Below, one piece after another: positions 31,361 through 39,669 of a stretch of 40,561 nt of DNA. Each line of letters opens with the position of its first letter. The stretch's first letter is position 1. The stretch spans positions 1 to 40,561 of the forward strand of contig VBLU01000006.1 in assembly GCA_005879065.1 (NCBI GenBank). The letters are read 5' to 3'. The position numbers and the translations under genes are program-made. Origin of the DNA: Methanobacteriota archaeon (GTDB lineage Archaea > Thermoplasmatota > Thermoplasmata > RBG-16-68-12). The notes below the pieces were generated by a model, which saw only the letters and a program-made list of their open reading frames with translations, did no database searches and was not told where the DNA came from.

Positions 31361-31789
31361 GCGGCCCCCTTTGTAGCGGTCGAAATGCCGACGTTTTCGA
31401 CGAACATCCACACGGTGCGGAACGGCCTGAAACGCAATTCCATGTGGGCTGGATTTCGGACGGTTCTCGGGAAAGAGTGATTCCGCGCGGCCGCATTCGA
31501 CGCGGACGGCCTTCGCCGCCAGGGGTGACTTGCCAAAGGGGCAGCTATTGACAGGACCTTCGGAATCGAAGGTGTGAGTGGGGCTGTTATGGGTGCGACT
31601 TAGGTCCTCGTGCCGAGAGCTCACGCAGTGAACGGCCGGCGCGTTCGGACACGTCCACCCAGCCTCCTCTTTTTCTCGACAAGGCTTCATTCAACGGCAC
31701 CGATCTCGTCGTCCGACGAAGTGCCAAGTCAGGGCGAATGCGCCGATTCACGGTGTTTGAACGGTTCACGGAGGAATAGCGTCCCGCGG
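31361..31789. other. Long intergenic region without a supported gene
   Basis: About 430 bp. A 31-codon plus-strand frame at 31385-31480 (MPTFSTNIHTVRNG...) and a minus-strand frame near 31587-31760 exist, but both have weak codon use and no good promoter. No tRNA, repeat or hairpin stands out. Confidence 0.45.
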
Positions 31790-32272
31790 TCAGGGCGACG
31801 GTTCCGGCTGTGGAGTGAACGCGCCGCTGAGCCGCAGGTAGAGGAACACCGGCTCCCCCAACTTCGCCACGGTCTGCCCGTGGTCCGTGAGCGAATAAGC
31901 GACCCGCGGCGGCCGCGTGGGCTTCACGTCCCTCCGGATCAGGCCGGTTTCCTGCATCCGGGTGAGCTTGCTCGAGAGGACGCGCGAACTGATCCGGCCG
32001 AGCCCTCGACGGATCTCCTGGAACCCGGCGGACTGGCGCATGTACAGGAGGGTGAGGATGTCCAGGGACCACTTGCCGAAAACGGTGCGAGAGATCTCTG
32101 CGTTCGCGGCCGAGGGGTCGAACACGGCGGCGGAGCCGCCGTTCCAGCCGACGTCGCGGACGATCTCTCGGGAGAATCGGGAGCAGGTATCGACGAGATC
32201 GGAGAAGCGGCGCTCGAGTCTCTCTGCCTGCGAGTCGACGCGTGCCTCGGTCTGTTCGGGTCGTGCGAGCAT
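31790..32272 (-). CDS. HxlR-like winged-helix transcriptional regulator
   Basis: A 160-residue protein. The core (~65-145) is an HxlR/MarR-type winged helix: FGKWSLDILTLLYMRQSAGFQEIRRGLGRISSRVLSSKLTRMQETGLIRRDV, then PPRVAYSLTDHG, which is the family signature. An N-terminal helical extension (~1-60) contains one Cys (~30, DTCSRF) that could be redox-sensing, but HxlR family Cys positions differ. It is divergent from the surface-protein gene at 32416, which it may control. Minus-strand TATA-like CTTAGTATC near 32306-32313. Confidence 0.87.
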   Translation of the reverse strand: MLARPEQTEARVDSQAERLERRFSDLVDTCSRFSREIVRDVGWNGGSAAVFDPSAANAEISRTVFGKWSLDILTLLYMRQSAGFQEIRRGLGRISSRVLSSKLTRMQETGLIRRDVKPTRPPRVAYSLTDHGQTVAKLGEPVFLYLRLSGAFTPQPEPSP

Positions 32273-32322
32273 CTACCGGACCAACATCCCTCACTGCGGG
32301 AATTGGATACTAAGCCGTATGT

Positions 32323-32339
32323 GATGACTTGTGTTCATC
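32323..32339. promoter_or_regulatory. Candidate regulator site GATGA-N7-TCATC between divergent genes
   Basis: A 5-bp inverted repeat in the shared upstream region of the HxlR-like gene and the surface-protein gene. The position suits autoregulation, but the arms are short. Confidence 0.3.
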
Positions 32340-32415
32340 TTGATTATCGACGCCGCTCTTTGTTACCGAAAGGATACGGGGCCTACAAATCAGCGTTGGA
32401 CAAACCCCCGGAGGA

Positions 32416-34221
32416 ATGGCACGACCGCCCCCGGGCCGTCCTATGACGCGCGGAACGACCTGCCCGCAGCGTCCTTTTGCGGCCACCCTGGGACTCGTCC
32501 TGGGCCTCACTCTCGCAGCCCTCCTGCCGCTCGTCCTCGCGCAGCCGGCCAAGGCCGCCAACGTTTCAATCAACCTCTTCGCCAACGCTTTCGGCTGGAA
32601 CATCACGTCCGGGGAGGAGACCAACCCCGGGCCAACTTTCGTTGTGTACCACAATGACCAGATTACCGTCACGCTCACGAGCGACGACGGGCTTCCGCAT
32701 GGGTTATGGATTGACTACAGCGGCGATGGAATACAGAATAGCGAAGATTACCTCTCCCCGAAGACGTCGGTTACCCAGAACCCCATCACGTTCTCCTTCC
32801 TCGCGGACCACGTCGGCCAGTACACGTACGCCGATCAGGTCATCCCGCTGAACACCGGCCAGTGGTCGACCCACGATAACGGCGCCCCTTCGGCGACCAT
32901 CCGTGCACCGGTGCTCGGGGCATCGTGGACCGGCGGCAAGGCCCATGACATCTCCTTCAACCTCACCGACCCCGACGGAGATCCGATGACGTACAACCTC
33001 ACGTACAGCTACGGCGGGCGAGCGAGCCAATCGATCCGTAGTTCCACCCCGGCAAGCGGGAATCCAAATGTCGTCTCCTGGACCCCCACGGGATTCAGTG
33101 CGACGGACACGGTCCTGCACCTGGATGTGCTCGATTCACGGGGCGCACCGGCCCATGTGGACTCCGCCCCGTTTGAGGTGGACTCCACGCCTCCAACCAT
33201 CGCGTCGTCCTCGCCCCTCTCCGACGCGGTGAGCGTGGACCGGAACACGCTGATCCAGGTCAATTGGTCCGAGGCGATGAACGAGTCTACGACCGGTGCC
33301 GCGAACGCGTTCGGAGTGCGCGGCTCCGGAGGACCCTGGCTCACGGGGACCGTCGCATGGTCGCCCGATGCGACGCAATTCACCTTCCGACCATCGGGTA
33401 CCTTGGCCGATGGGACGGTCTACGAGGTCCACGTGAACAGCACGGCCACGGACCATTCCGATCCGGGCAATCCCTACGCCGGTTCCATGTGGAGGTTCTC
33501 GACGGGATCGACGGCGGACCGGACTCCGCCTTCCATCCTCGCGATGGCAGCCGATCCGTCGGTCCAGGTCGTGGACGGGTTCGTGAACCTGACCACGGAC
33601 GTGCAGGACAACGTGGGTATCCTCACCGTGACCGCGTCCGTCCGCGGACCCGGGTTCGACCAGAATCTCACGATGGTGCACGCATCCGGGACGCGGTGGT
33701 ACGTGAATCGCACTTACAGCGCGGTAGGCCACTACGCCTTCACGGTCTGGGCCACGGACCGCTCCGGGAACGTACGCTCGCAGACCGCGGGCTTCGACAT
33801 GTCACCGCCGGGATCGGGGAGCGTCCCCGCCCCGTTGTACGTGAACGTGTCGATGACGGACGGGGTCGTCGACGTGACGTGGAGCCCGGTCTCGTCCCCG
33901 ACGTTGGCCGGCTATTACGTCTATCGAGGGAACGGCACCGCGGGTCAGTACACGCGACTCACGATCACGCCGATCCCGAAGGCGGCACCGACCGTGTACC
34001 GCGACTCGAGCGTCCAGCCGGGGCATACCTATTTCTACACCGTGACATCTGTGAACACGACGGGCGCGGAATCCGGGTACGCGCAGGCGATCTCGGTGAC
34101 GATCCCGCCGTACACGACCCCTCCCCTCTTCGACCCGGTTCCATGGGCCGTCGCCGGGGTGACGTTGGGCGTGATCTTGGGGGCACTCTATGGCATGGTA
34201 TGGCGACGCCGACCCGCGTGA
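32416..34221 (+). CDS. Surface protein: cupredoxin-like, Ig-like and FN3 domains, C-terminal anchor
   Basis: A 601-residue exported protein. A signal sequence (~20-45) ends near AQPAKAA. Next is a cupredoxin-like fold (~48-155): ITVTLTSDDGLPHGLWIDY keeps one typical copper His, but the usual Cys region reads QYTYADQ, so copper binding is doubtful. A Ca-loop-like DYSGDGIQNSED lies in between. An Ig-like/SbsA-type domain (~265-370: PTIASSSPLSDAV, FRFSTG) and an FN3 domain (~480-570) follow, then one membrane helix and an RRR tail. It starts near a CCTACAAATC box. The downstream membrane gene overlaps it, suggesting a joint function at the cell surface. Confidence 0.85.
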   Translation: MARPPPGRPMTRGTTCPQRPFAATLGLVLGLTLAALLPLVLAQPAKAANVSINLFANAFGWNITSGEETNPGPTFVVYHNDQITVTLTSDDGLPHGLWIDYSGDGIQNSEDYLSPKTSVTQNPITFSFLADHVGQYTYADQVIPLNTGQWSTHDNGAPSATIRAPVLGASWTGGKAHDISFNLTDPDGDPMTYNLTYSYGGRASQSIRSSTPASGNPNVVSWTPTGFSATDTVLHLDVLDSRGAPAHVDSAPFEVDSTPPTIASSSPLSDAVSVDRNTLIQVNWSEAMNESTTGAANAFGVRGSGGPWLTGTVAWSPDATQFTFRPSGTLADGTVYEVHVNSTATDHSDPGNPYAGSMWRFSTGSTADRTPPSILAMAADPSVQVVDGFVNLTTDVQDNVGILTVTASVRGPGFDQNLTMVHASGTRWYVNRTYSAVGHYAFTVWATDRSGNVRSQTAGFDMSPPGSGSVPAPLYVNVSMTDGVVDVTWSPVSSPTLAGYYVYRGNGTAGQYTRLTITPIPKAAPTVYRDSSVQPGHTYFYTVTSVNTTGAESGYAQAISVTIPPYTTPPLFDPVPWAVAGVTLGVILGALYGMVWRRRPA

Positions 34222-35071
34222 CGAGCGTGCCTCGTTCGAGGCGACGGGAAGCAGCCGCCTGTGGCCTTTCGTCCTGACCGTCTTCTTCGGCATCCTCTTC
34301 GCGGGCATCGCAGACCTGGCTTGGCTGACGGCGACCGGAACGAACGCGCCCTGGTTCACCTCGGCGGTCTCTGCCCAAGTGTACACGGCGACGCTGTCGA
34401 CAGCCACGATTGCGACCCTGATCCTGGCCTCCCTCGCGGCGAGCAAACTCACCCTCCTCGAGTCAAGGGCCCGGGCGACCTTGGCCCGAAAGATCGACGA
34501 AGGCGCGGGCGGTCCGCGGATCCCGGTCGAGGCCCCCCGCTCGGTCGTCCTCGCCCCGAGCGAAAACCCGCGGGCGGAGGGGCTCGATCAGATCCTCTCG
34601 GAGCTCGAACGGTTCGCGGAGGGTCCCATGGTCGCGGTCCGGGACCGGCAGACCGGAAGTCCCATTCCGAGGCCCCTCCCCCAGTCAGACCAGCGGTTGG
34701 TGGTAGCCGGGCAGGCACGGGTGTTGCCGCGGGTGACCCGGGCCGCACTCCGGCGGGCGCGCGGACTCGTCTGGCAGACTGTCGCCGGACCCTTGGCCGT
34801 GCTCCTCATCTTCATCTCCGCCGCGGGTGCGATGTTGCCCGGCTCCGGCTCATTCGCCCAGACCCACTTCCAGCTCAATACGGGTCTCATCCTCTTCCTC
34901 GGGTACGGCTGGCCCTTCCTCGTCGCGTGGTCCATCGCGGCCATCGCGCTCCTGCACGTCCTGGTCCGTGCGGATTCGGTCGAGAATCTGGCTCCGGACC
35001 CGATGTCCCCCGGCGATGTGGCGAGCGACCGATCCACGCGGAGAGGGAACGCGCTGTACGACCGGCGATAA
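34190..35071 (+). CDS. Four-helix membrane protein, coupled to the surface protein gene
   Basis: A 293-residue protein overlapping the preceding gene by 32 bp (different frame), a sign of translational coupling. Helices lie at ~25-46, ~55-85, ~200-222 and ~240-265. Between them is a ~110-residue soluble loop rich in Pro/Arg (ESRARATLARKIDEGAGG...). The ATG at 34190 precedes the upstream stop. No family recognised; it may assemble with or export the surface protein. Confidence 0.7.
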   Translation: MAWYGDADPRDERASFEATGSSRLWPFVLTVFFGILFAGIADLAWLTATGTNAPWFTSAVSAQVYTATLSTATIATLILASLAASKLTLLESRARATLARKIDEGAGGPRIPVEAPRSVVLAPSENPRAEGLDQILSELERFAEGPMVAVRDRQTGSPIPRPLPQSDQRLVVAGQARVLPRVTRAALRRARGLVWQTVAGPLAVLLIFISAAGAMLPGSGSFAQTHFQLNTGLILFLGYGWPFLVAWSIAAIALLHVLVRADSVENLAPDPMSPGDVASDRSTRRGNALYDRR

Positions 35072-35256
35072 TCCGGCCTGACCCCGGCATGCACGGGCGA
35101 GGCCGGGAACAAGCGTGAAGCGAAACACACCGGAGTGCTTCCCCCTGGCGGTTTCATCGTCCAGACTATTCCCGGGCCTTGAAGGGCCCCGCCGACAATT
35201 GTGTGCGAGAGCCTTCATCTGGGGCGCTCTCGACGTGGGATAGGAGAGGGGAACGA

Positions 35257-36561
35257 ATGGGAGGAGAGACCGCGGAACTGGAACAGGATTGGCGGAGCTC
35301 GGAACGCTGGGCGGGCATCGTACGGCCGTACGGGGCCGCGGACGTCGATCGGCTGCGCGGTTCGATCCCGATCCGGCACACCCTCGCGGAGCTCGGGGCC
35401 GAACGGCTCTGGGAGCTCCTCCGGACGGAAGACTACGTCCAGGCCCTCGGGGCCCTCACCGGAAACCACGCGATCCAGCAGGTCCGCGCAGGACTCCGTG
35501 CGATTTACCTGAGCGGATGGCAGGTCGCGGCGGACGGCAACGACGCGGGTCAGATGTACCCCGATCTGAGCCTGTACCCGGCCGACAGTGTGCCGAACGT
35601 CGTGCGACGGATCAACAACGCACTGCGTCGGGAGGACGAGAAGCAGCACATGGCCGGCAAGGACGACATCCACTGGTTCGCGCCGATCGTGGCCGACGCG
35701 GAGGCCGGCTTCGGCGGATCGCTCCATGCGTTCGAGATCACGAAGGCGATGATCGAGGCCGGGGCGGCCGGAGTCCACTTCGAGGACCAGCTCGCCGCCG
35801 CGAAGAAGTGCGGACATCTCGGAGGCAAGGTGGTCGTTCCTACGGGGGAGTTCATCCAGAAACTCGTCGCGGCTCGTCTGGCTTCGGACGTCATGGGAGT
35901 GCCGACGGTCCTGGTCGCTCGGACGGACGCGAACAGTGCGCGCCTGGTGACGAGTGATGCAGACCCAAGGGACCATGCGTTCCTCACGGGAGAAAGGACC
36001 GCGGAAGGGTTCTTCCGCATGGAGGGCGGACTCTCGGCGGCGATCGCTCGCGGTCTCGCGTACGCCCCGTACGCCGACATGCTGTGGTGCGAAACATCGT
36101 CGCCCGATCTCGAGGAGGCCCGTGCCTTCGCCGACGCCATCCACGCCCGTTTTCCGGGGAAGATCCTCGCCTACAACTGCTCATCGTCCTTCAACTGGCG
36201 GAAAAAACTGGGTGCCTCCGCGATCGCGACCTTCCAGTCCGAACTCGCCCGAATGGGCTACCGCTTCCAATTCGTCACGCTCGCGGGTTTCCACACGCTG
36301 AACCTGTCCATGTTCGAGCTTGCGATGGATTACAAAGACCGCGGGATGTCCGCGTACGCGGAACTGCAAGACAAGGAGTTCGCTGCCCGCGAAAGAGGGT
36401 ATAGCGCGATCGAGCACCAGGCGTTTGTCGGGACGGAATACTTCGACGAAGTGGGCCAGGTGATCTCGGGTAGAACCTCGTCCACCCTCTCCATGGAAGG
36501 CTCGACGGAACGGGAGCAGGTGGCCATCGCACCGCAAACGAAACGCGTTGCGTCCTCGTAA
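35257..36561 (+). CDS. aceA: Isocitrate lyase
   Basis: A 434-residue enzyme of the glyoxylate cycle: isocitrate to glyoxylate plus succinate. It contains the diagnostic active-site KKCGHLGGKVVVPTGEF (catalytic Cys ~185), preceded by the Mg-binding region IVADAEAGFGG and VHFEDQ, then VLVARTDANSA and LAYNCSSSFNW. Length matches prokaryotic ICL1-type enzymes. ICL is patchily distributed in archaea. Malate synthase is not in the window. The start ATG follows GGAGAGGGGAACG. The glyoxylate it makes could feed a class V aminotransferase elsewhere in the window. Confidence 0.95.
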   Translation: MGGETAELEQDWRSSERWAGIVRPYGAADVDRLRGSIPIRHTLAELGAERLWELLRTEDYVQALGALTGNHAIQQVRAGLRAIYLSGWQVAADGNDAGQMYPDLSLYPADSVPNVVRRINNALRREDEKQHMAGKDDIHWFAPIVADAEAGFGGSLHAFEITKAMIEAGAAGVHFEDQLAAAKKCGHLGGKVVVPTGEFIQKLVAARLASDVMGVPTVLVARTDANSARLVTSDADPRDHAFLTGERTAEGFFRMEGGLSAAIARGLAYAPYADMLWCETSSPDLEEARAFADAIHARFPGKILAYNCSSSFNWRKKLGASAIATFQSELARMGYRFQFVTLAGFHTLNLSMFELAMDYKDRGMSAYAELQDKEFAARERGYSAIEHQAFVGTEYFDEVGQVISGRTSSTLSMEGSTEREQVAIAPQTKRVASS

Positions 36562-36785
36562 GCCCGCGGATCTCCTCGTCATCGCAACGGACGGATGGAG
36601 ATCGTCTAGAGGTACTGCCCGAAACATCGCAACTGCGGAGAGATCGGCCCCCATCGGATGCGAAGAGGGTGGGTCAGCTCCCGACCGGCGGAACGAGGTC
36701 TCGCTGCCCTTTTGCTGGATCCACGGACTCAGGAGGAAATGGCTCCAAAAGGCTTTCCCGAGCATCACAACTACACCGGGCAGCC

Positions 36786-37706
36786 ATGCCGCACATCGTG
36801 ATCATCGGGGACCGTGATTCCGGAAAGACCACTTTCCTCGCGCTCCTATACGCGGCCCAGGTGAAATCCGGTGCCACCCGGGCGGATGATTTTCGATTTC
36901 ACGTGGACCTCGCATCGATGGAAGAAATCTCCGAGGTTTTTCAACAATTGATGTCAGGGAGTTTCCCGGATTCCGCCGCGAAGGAAGGAATCAGTGACAT
37001 CAATTTCCATGTGGGCTATCGGAGGTCCAGGCTCGGGATCCTGTCGCGACGGCGGTCGAAGGCCTGGAGCCCGGATACCTCCGCCTCGTTGCACTTCGTT
37101 CTCCTGAGGAATCTGGACGCCGAGATGTCTCGATTTCGCAGCGGCAGTTCCCTCGCGAACGTGAACCTGAGGGACGTGCTCGAGAGCGATGCGATGGTCA
37201 TCTTGGTGGACAGCACAAGGCTGGCCGTCGTCGGCGAAGAGAATCCGCACGGAACGATGAGCAACTACGACGGAGCTGTGGAATCGCTCTTGACGGCCTT
37301 GCAGAGGTCGCGAGCGCGTGGCGACCCGAAGCGCTTCCATCCGATCTTCCTCTTCTCCAAGTTTGACTCCGTCAACAAGAAAGCGCTCCGAAGGGCGAAG
37401 ATCGAAGACGTGCCACCGGGCGTGCGAGAGACGACCCTGAGAGCGGCCTACGCCCGCGCGCTCCTAGACACGAATCTGCCAAAGACAATTGCGAAGATCA
37501 CTAACCGTGAGGTTCAAGGAGTGCGATTCGCCCCACCCTCGTACTTCTTCAGTCGAGTGGCGACCGAAGCCGCGACGGAGAATCTGAGGGACCGGGTTCG
37601 GCTCCTTCGCGGCGATGACGGCGGCTGGGAACTCGACTATTCTGCAGACGAATACCTCGCCCTGCTCGAGCGCCTGCGGACGATCGCCACCGAGGCGGGA
37701 GACTGA
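36786..37706 (+). CDS. P-loop GTPase-like protein 1 (double-GTPase type, degenerate G3)
   Basis: A 306-residue protein. Walker A/G1 is GDRDSGKTTF (residues 8-17). A probable G4 is SKFD (~190) in IFLFSKFDSVN. Where the paralogue keeps DVSG, this one has RNLDAEM, so the DxxG magnesium/water motif looks lost. It aligns with the next gene over most of its length, beginning GD-R-SGKTTF-LLY-AQVK. The sequence style matches the TRAFAC double-GTPase families (DO-GTPase) described from predicted biological conflict systems. First of an apparent three-gene operon; 84 bp to the next gene. Confidence 0.7.
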   Translation: MPHIVIIGDRDSGKTTFLALLYAAQVKSGATRADDFRFHVDLASMEEISEVFQQLMSGSFPDSAAKEGISDINFHVGYRRSRLGILSRRRSKAWSPDTSASLHFVLLRNLDAEMSRFRSGSSLANVNLRDVLESDAMVILVDSTRLAVVGEENPHGTMSNYDGAVESLLTALQRSRARGDPKRFHPIFLFSKFDSVNKKALRRAKIEDVPPGVRETTLRAAYARALLDTNLPKTIAKITNREVQGVRFAPPSYFFSRVATEAATENLRDRVRLLRGDDGGWELDYSADEYLALLERLRTIATEAGD

Positions 37707-37757
37707 GCCGTCCCTCCAGGCCCGGTGCTTCCCGCGGGTGATAACGTTGTGATTAGG

Positions 37758-37765
37758 ATTAAGTA
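37758..37765 (+). promoter_or_regulatory. TATA-like box of the second GTPase gene
   Basis: ATTAAGTA centred ~28 nt before the ATG at 37790. It implies that gene 2 has its own leaderless promoter rather than depending only on read-through. Confidence 0.5.
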
Positions 37766-37789
37766 CGGTTGGGGGGTGATGCACAGAAC

Positions 37790-38797
37790 ATGCCCTGCGC
37801 ACTACTCGGCGACCGCGCCTCAGGGAAGACGACCTTCCTGGGATTGCTCTATTCTGCCCAGGTCAAGTACGGTACCGGCGTGCAGGATGACTTCCGATTC
37901 CACGCGCCGATCGGATCCTTGAACCTGATGTCAGCGGTGTACGAAGGAATGAAGGATGGTCGGTTCCCTAGCGCGACGCTGAAGGAGGAAATCACCGAGC
38001 TCGGTTTCATCTTCGGCTATCTTCGCAAGGTGGTCGGCAAACTGCCCTACTACATCCGGCAACAGAACTGGGCGCGCCCGTTCTCCACCCTCCGATTTTC
38101 CGCCTATGATGTGTCGGGCGAAGATATTGAAGAGTTCATCGAGACCGGGATCGCCTCGAGGCCGTTGATCCAACAGCTTCTGAAGAGCGTCGTCGTCGTG
38201 GTCTTGGTCGACTGCAGCAAGATGACGACCGACATCGACACGCCGGCATACAAGAAAATGCTGCGATACGACAGCACCGTCGCGAAGTTGCTCGTCGCCT
38301 TCCAGACGTACAAGAGGCAGGAGTATGACCGGCTAAAGGATTCGGGGGTCAAGGCCGACGCGCCGAGAATCTACCCCGCCTTTGTCCTCTCCAAGTTCGA
38401 CACCCTCAAGGACGACGTTCTCGCTCGATTGGGCCTCCATCGCGGATTCCCCGAGAACAAGCGCGCACGAAAGGACTACGCAGAGGCCTTGCTCCGAGTC
38501 TTCGTCCCGCAAACCCTGTCCCAGATCCGTGGCGGCAAGATTGCCGGCGTCAGCATGGACAAGGCCGCGTACTTCCTGAGCTGGGTCCGAACGGAACAAC
38601 ACGAGGGCATGGAACCCGTCGGGCAATCGAAGATCGTCCGGACCGGGTTTGCACCGGAAGGCGGCGGCGAGCCCGATTTCTCGTACGACGAGTACGTCGA
38701 GTTCATTGAGCACTTCCGAGACATCGCCCACAAGATTCCCGACGAGGTCCTCGAGGCGGAGAAGTTCCAGGCCCAAGCCCTGGCTCGGGCAGCGTAG
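37790..38797 (+). CDS. P-loop GTPase-like protein 2 (double-GTPase type, intact motifs)
   Basis: A 335-residue protein. G1 is GDRASGKTTFLGLLY (residue ~7 on), G3 is DVSG (~107-110) in RFSAYDVSGEDI, and G4-like SKFD (~201) is in AFVLSKFDTLKD. All three NTPase motifs are intact, in contrast to its upstream paralogue. The C-terminal ~80 residues are helical with an acidic DEYVEFIEHFRDI segment. Family comparison: the same double-GTPase/DO-GTPase style, usually encoded beside a GAP1-type gene. The ATG at 37790 agrees with the TATA box; a TTG at 37769 is less likely. Only 11 bp separate it from the next gene. Confidence 0.75.
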   Translation: MPCALLGDRASGKTTFLGLLYSAQVKYGTGVQDDFRFHAPIGSLNLMSAVYEGMKDGRFPSATLKEEITELGFIFGYLRKVVGKLPYYIRQQNWARPFSTLRFSAYDVSGEDIEEFIETGIASRPLIQQLLKSVVVVVLVDCSKMTTDIDTPAYKKMLRYDSTVAKLLVAFQTYKRQEYDRLKDSGVKADAPRIYPAFVLSKFDTLKDDVLARLGLHRGFPENKRARKDYAEALLRVFVPQTLSQIRGGKIAGVSMDKAAYFLSWVRTEQHEGMEPVGQSKIVRTGFAPEGGGEPDFSYDEYVEFIEHFRDIAHKIPDEVLEAEKFQAQALARAA

Positions 38798-38808
38798 CGG
38801 GCGACACC

Positions 38809-39669
38809 ATGGGAACCGCGGAATCCCGGCACGGATCCACGGACAGAACGTTCGTGGAGTTCGACCACTGGCTCTACGGGGCGGTGTCCGGGACCGGGTA
38901 CACGACGAAAGCCGTCTCGAAGGGTCTCGACGCGGGCTTGTATGACCAATACCTTCGCGGGCACTACACGCCGATCCGCGCGGCCACCGCGCAATCGTAC
39001 GAGGACCCGATCGATCTGCACATGATCCACCCCGTCCACGGCGGGCGCGAAATCCTCCTGTCCCGGATTACCCGAGGGCCGGCCGATGAGGCGGGGAGGC
39101 CCACGTTCGCGAATCACACGATCGTCGGGCGCACGGAGCCGCTCCGGTCGGGGCTCATCACGCTCGACTCGGTCTTCCGCGCCATGGGCGAGTTCGATCG
39201 AAAGGCGCCCGACGTGATGGGAGAGATGCCGCCCCTCGAAATCCCCACGCGTTCGGAAGAGGAACGTGAAGCCCCCTTCGGCCTCGGGATCCATCGGCAC
39301 GTCACGTTCCCCGCCCTCGAGACGCTCGCGACCCGCATCATGGCCGATGCGACGAGCCGCACCCTCCTCCTGTGCCGAAACACGACGCCCGAGGCGCGCA
39401 ACGCCACCCTGCACCTCGTCTTCGAACTCCTGTGCTGGGGATGCGGACTTCCGATCCTCACGGCCATCAGCGAAACTCCACGGTCCTCCGCGATGAACTT
39501 CTTCAACTTGGTCGTCGCACCGCGGGGCGTCCGCGCCGATTCGAGCTGGGCCATCCTAGAAAGTGCCCTCGCCGAGCCCGTGTTGCCGCGCGTCATGGAC
39601 CGGGACGACGTGTACCAAAAGCTGACCACGATCGTGCGTCAGGCGCCCGGTTTGCCCTTGGCCCGATAG
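38809..39669 (+). CDS. GAP1-like GTPase-associated protein (N-terminal domain type)
   Basis: A 286-residue protein. Its first ~130 residues show the order of the GTPase-associated protein 1 N-terminal domain: an entry VEFDHWLYGAVSGTGYTTKAVSKGL, a middle MIHPVHGGREILLSRITRG, then FANHTIVGRTEPLRSG. The remainder (~165-286) is an alpha/beta part with TLLLCRNTTPEARNATLHLVFELLCWGCG. GAP1-type proteins are found next to double-GTPases in predicted conflict systems and are thought to be their regulators or effector adaptors. Here it ends the GTPase operon. The assignment rests on motif order by eye, not a profile search. Confidence 0.6.
   Translation: MGTAESRHGSTDRTFVEFDHWLYGAVSGTGYTTKAVSKGLDAGLYDQYLRGHYTPIRAATAQSYEDPIDLHMIHPVHGGREILLSRITRGPADEAGRPTFANHTIVGRTEPLRSGLITLDSVFRAMGEFDRKAPDVMGEMPPLEIPTRSEEEREAPFGLGIHRHVTFPALETLATRIMADATSRTLLLCRNTTPEARNATLHLVFELLCWGCGLPILTAISETPRSSAMNFFNLVVAPRGVRADSSWAILESALAEPVLPRVMDRDDVYQKLTTIVRQAPGLPLAR

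Noticed and set aside
31385..31480. 31-codon plus-strand frame in the long intergenic region
   Set aside because: Short, no ribosome-binding site or TATA box at the right distance, and no recognisable motif.
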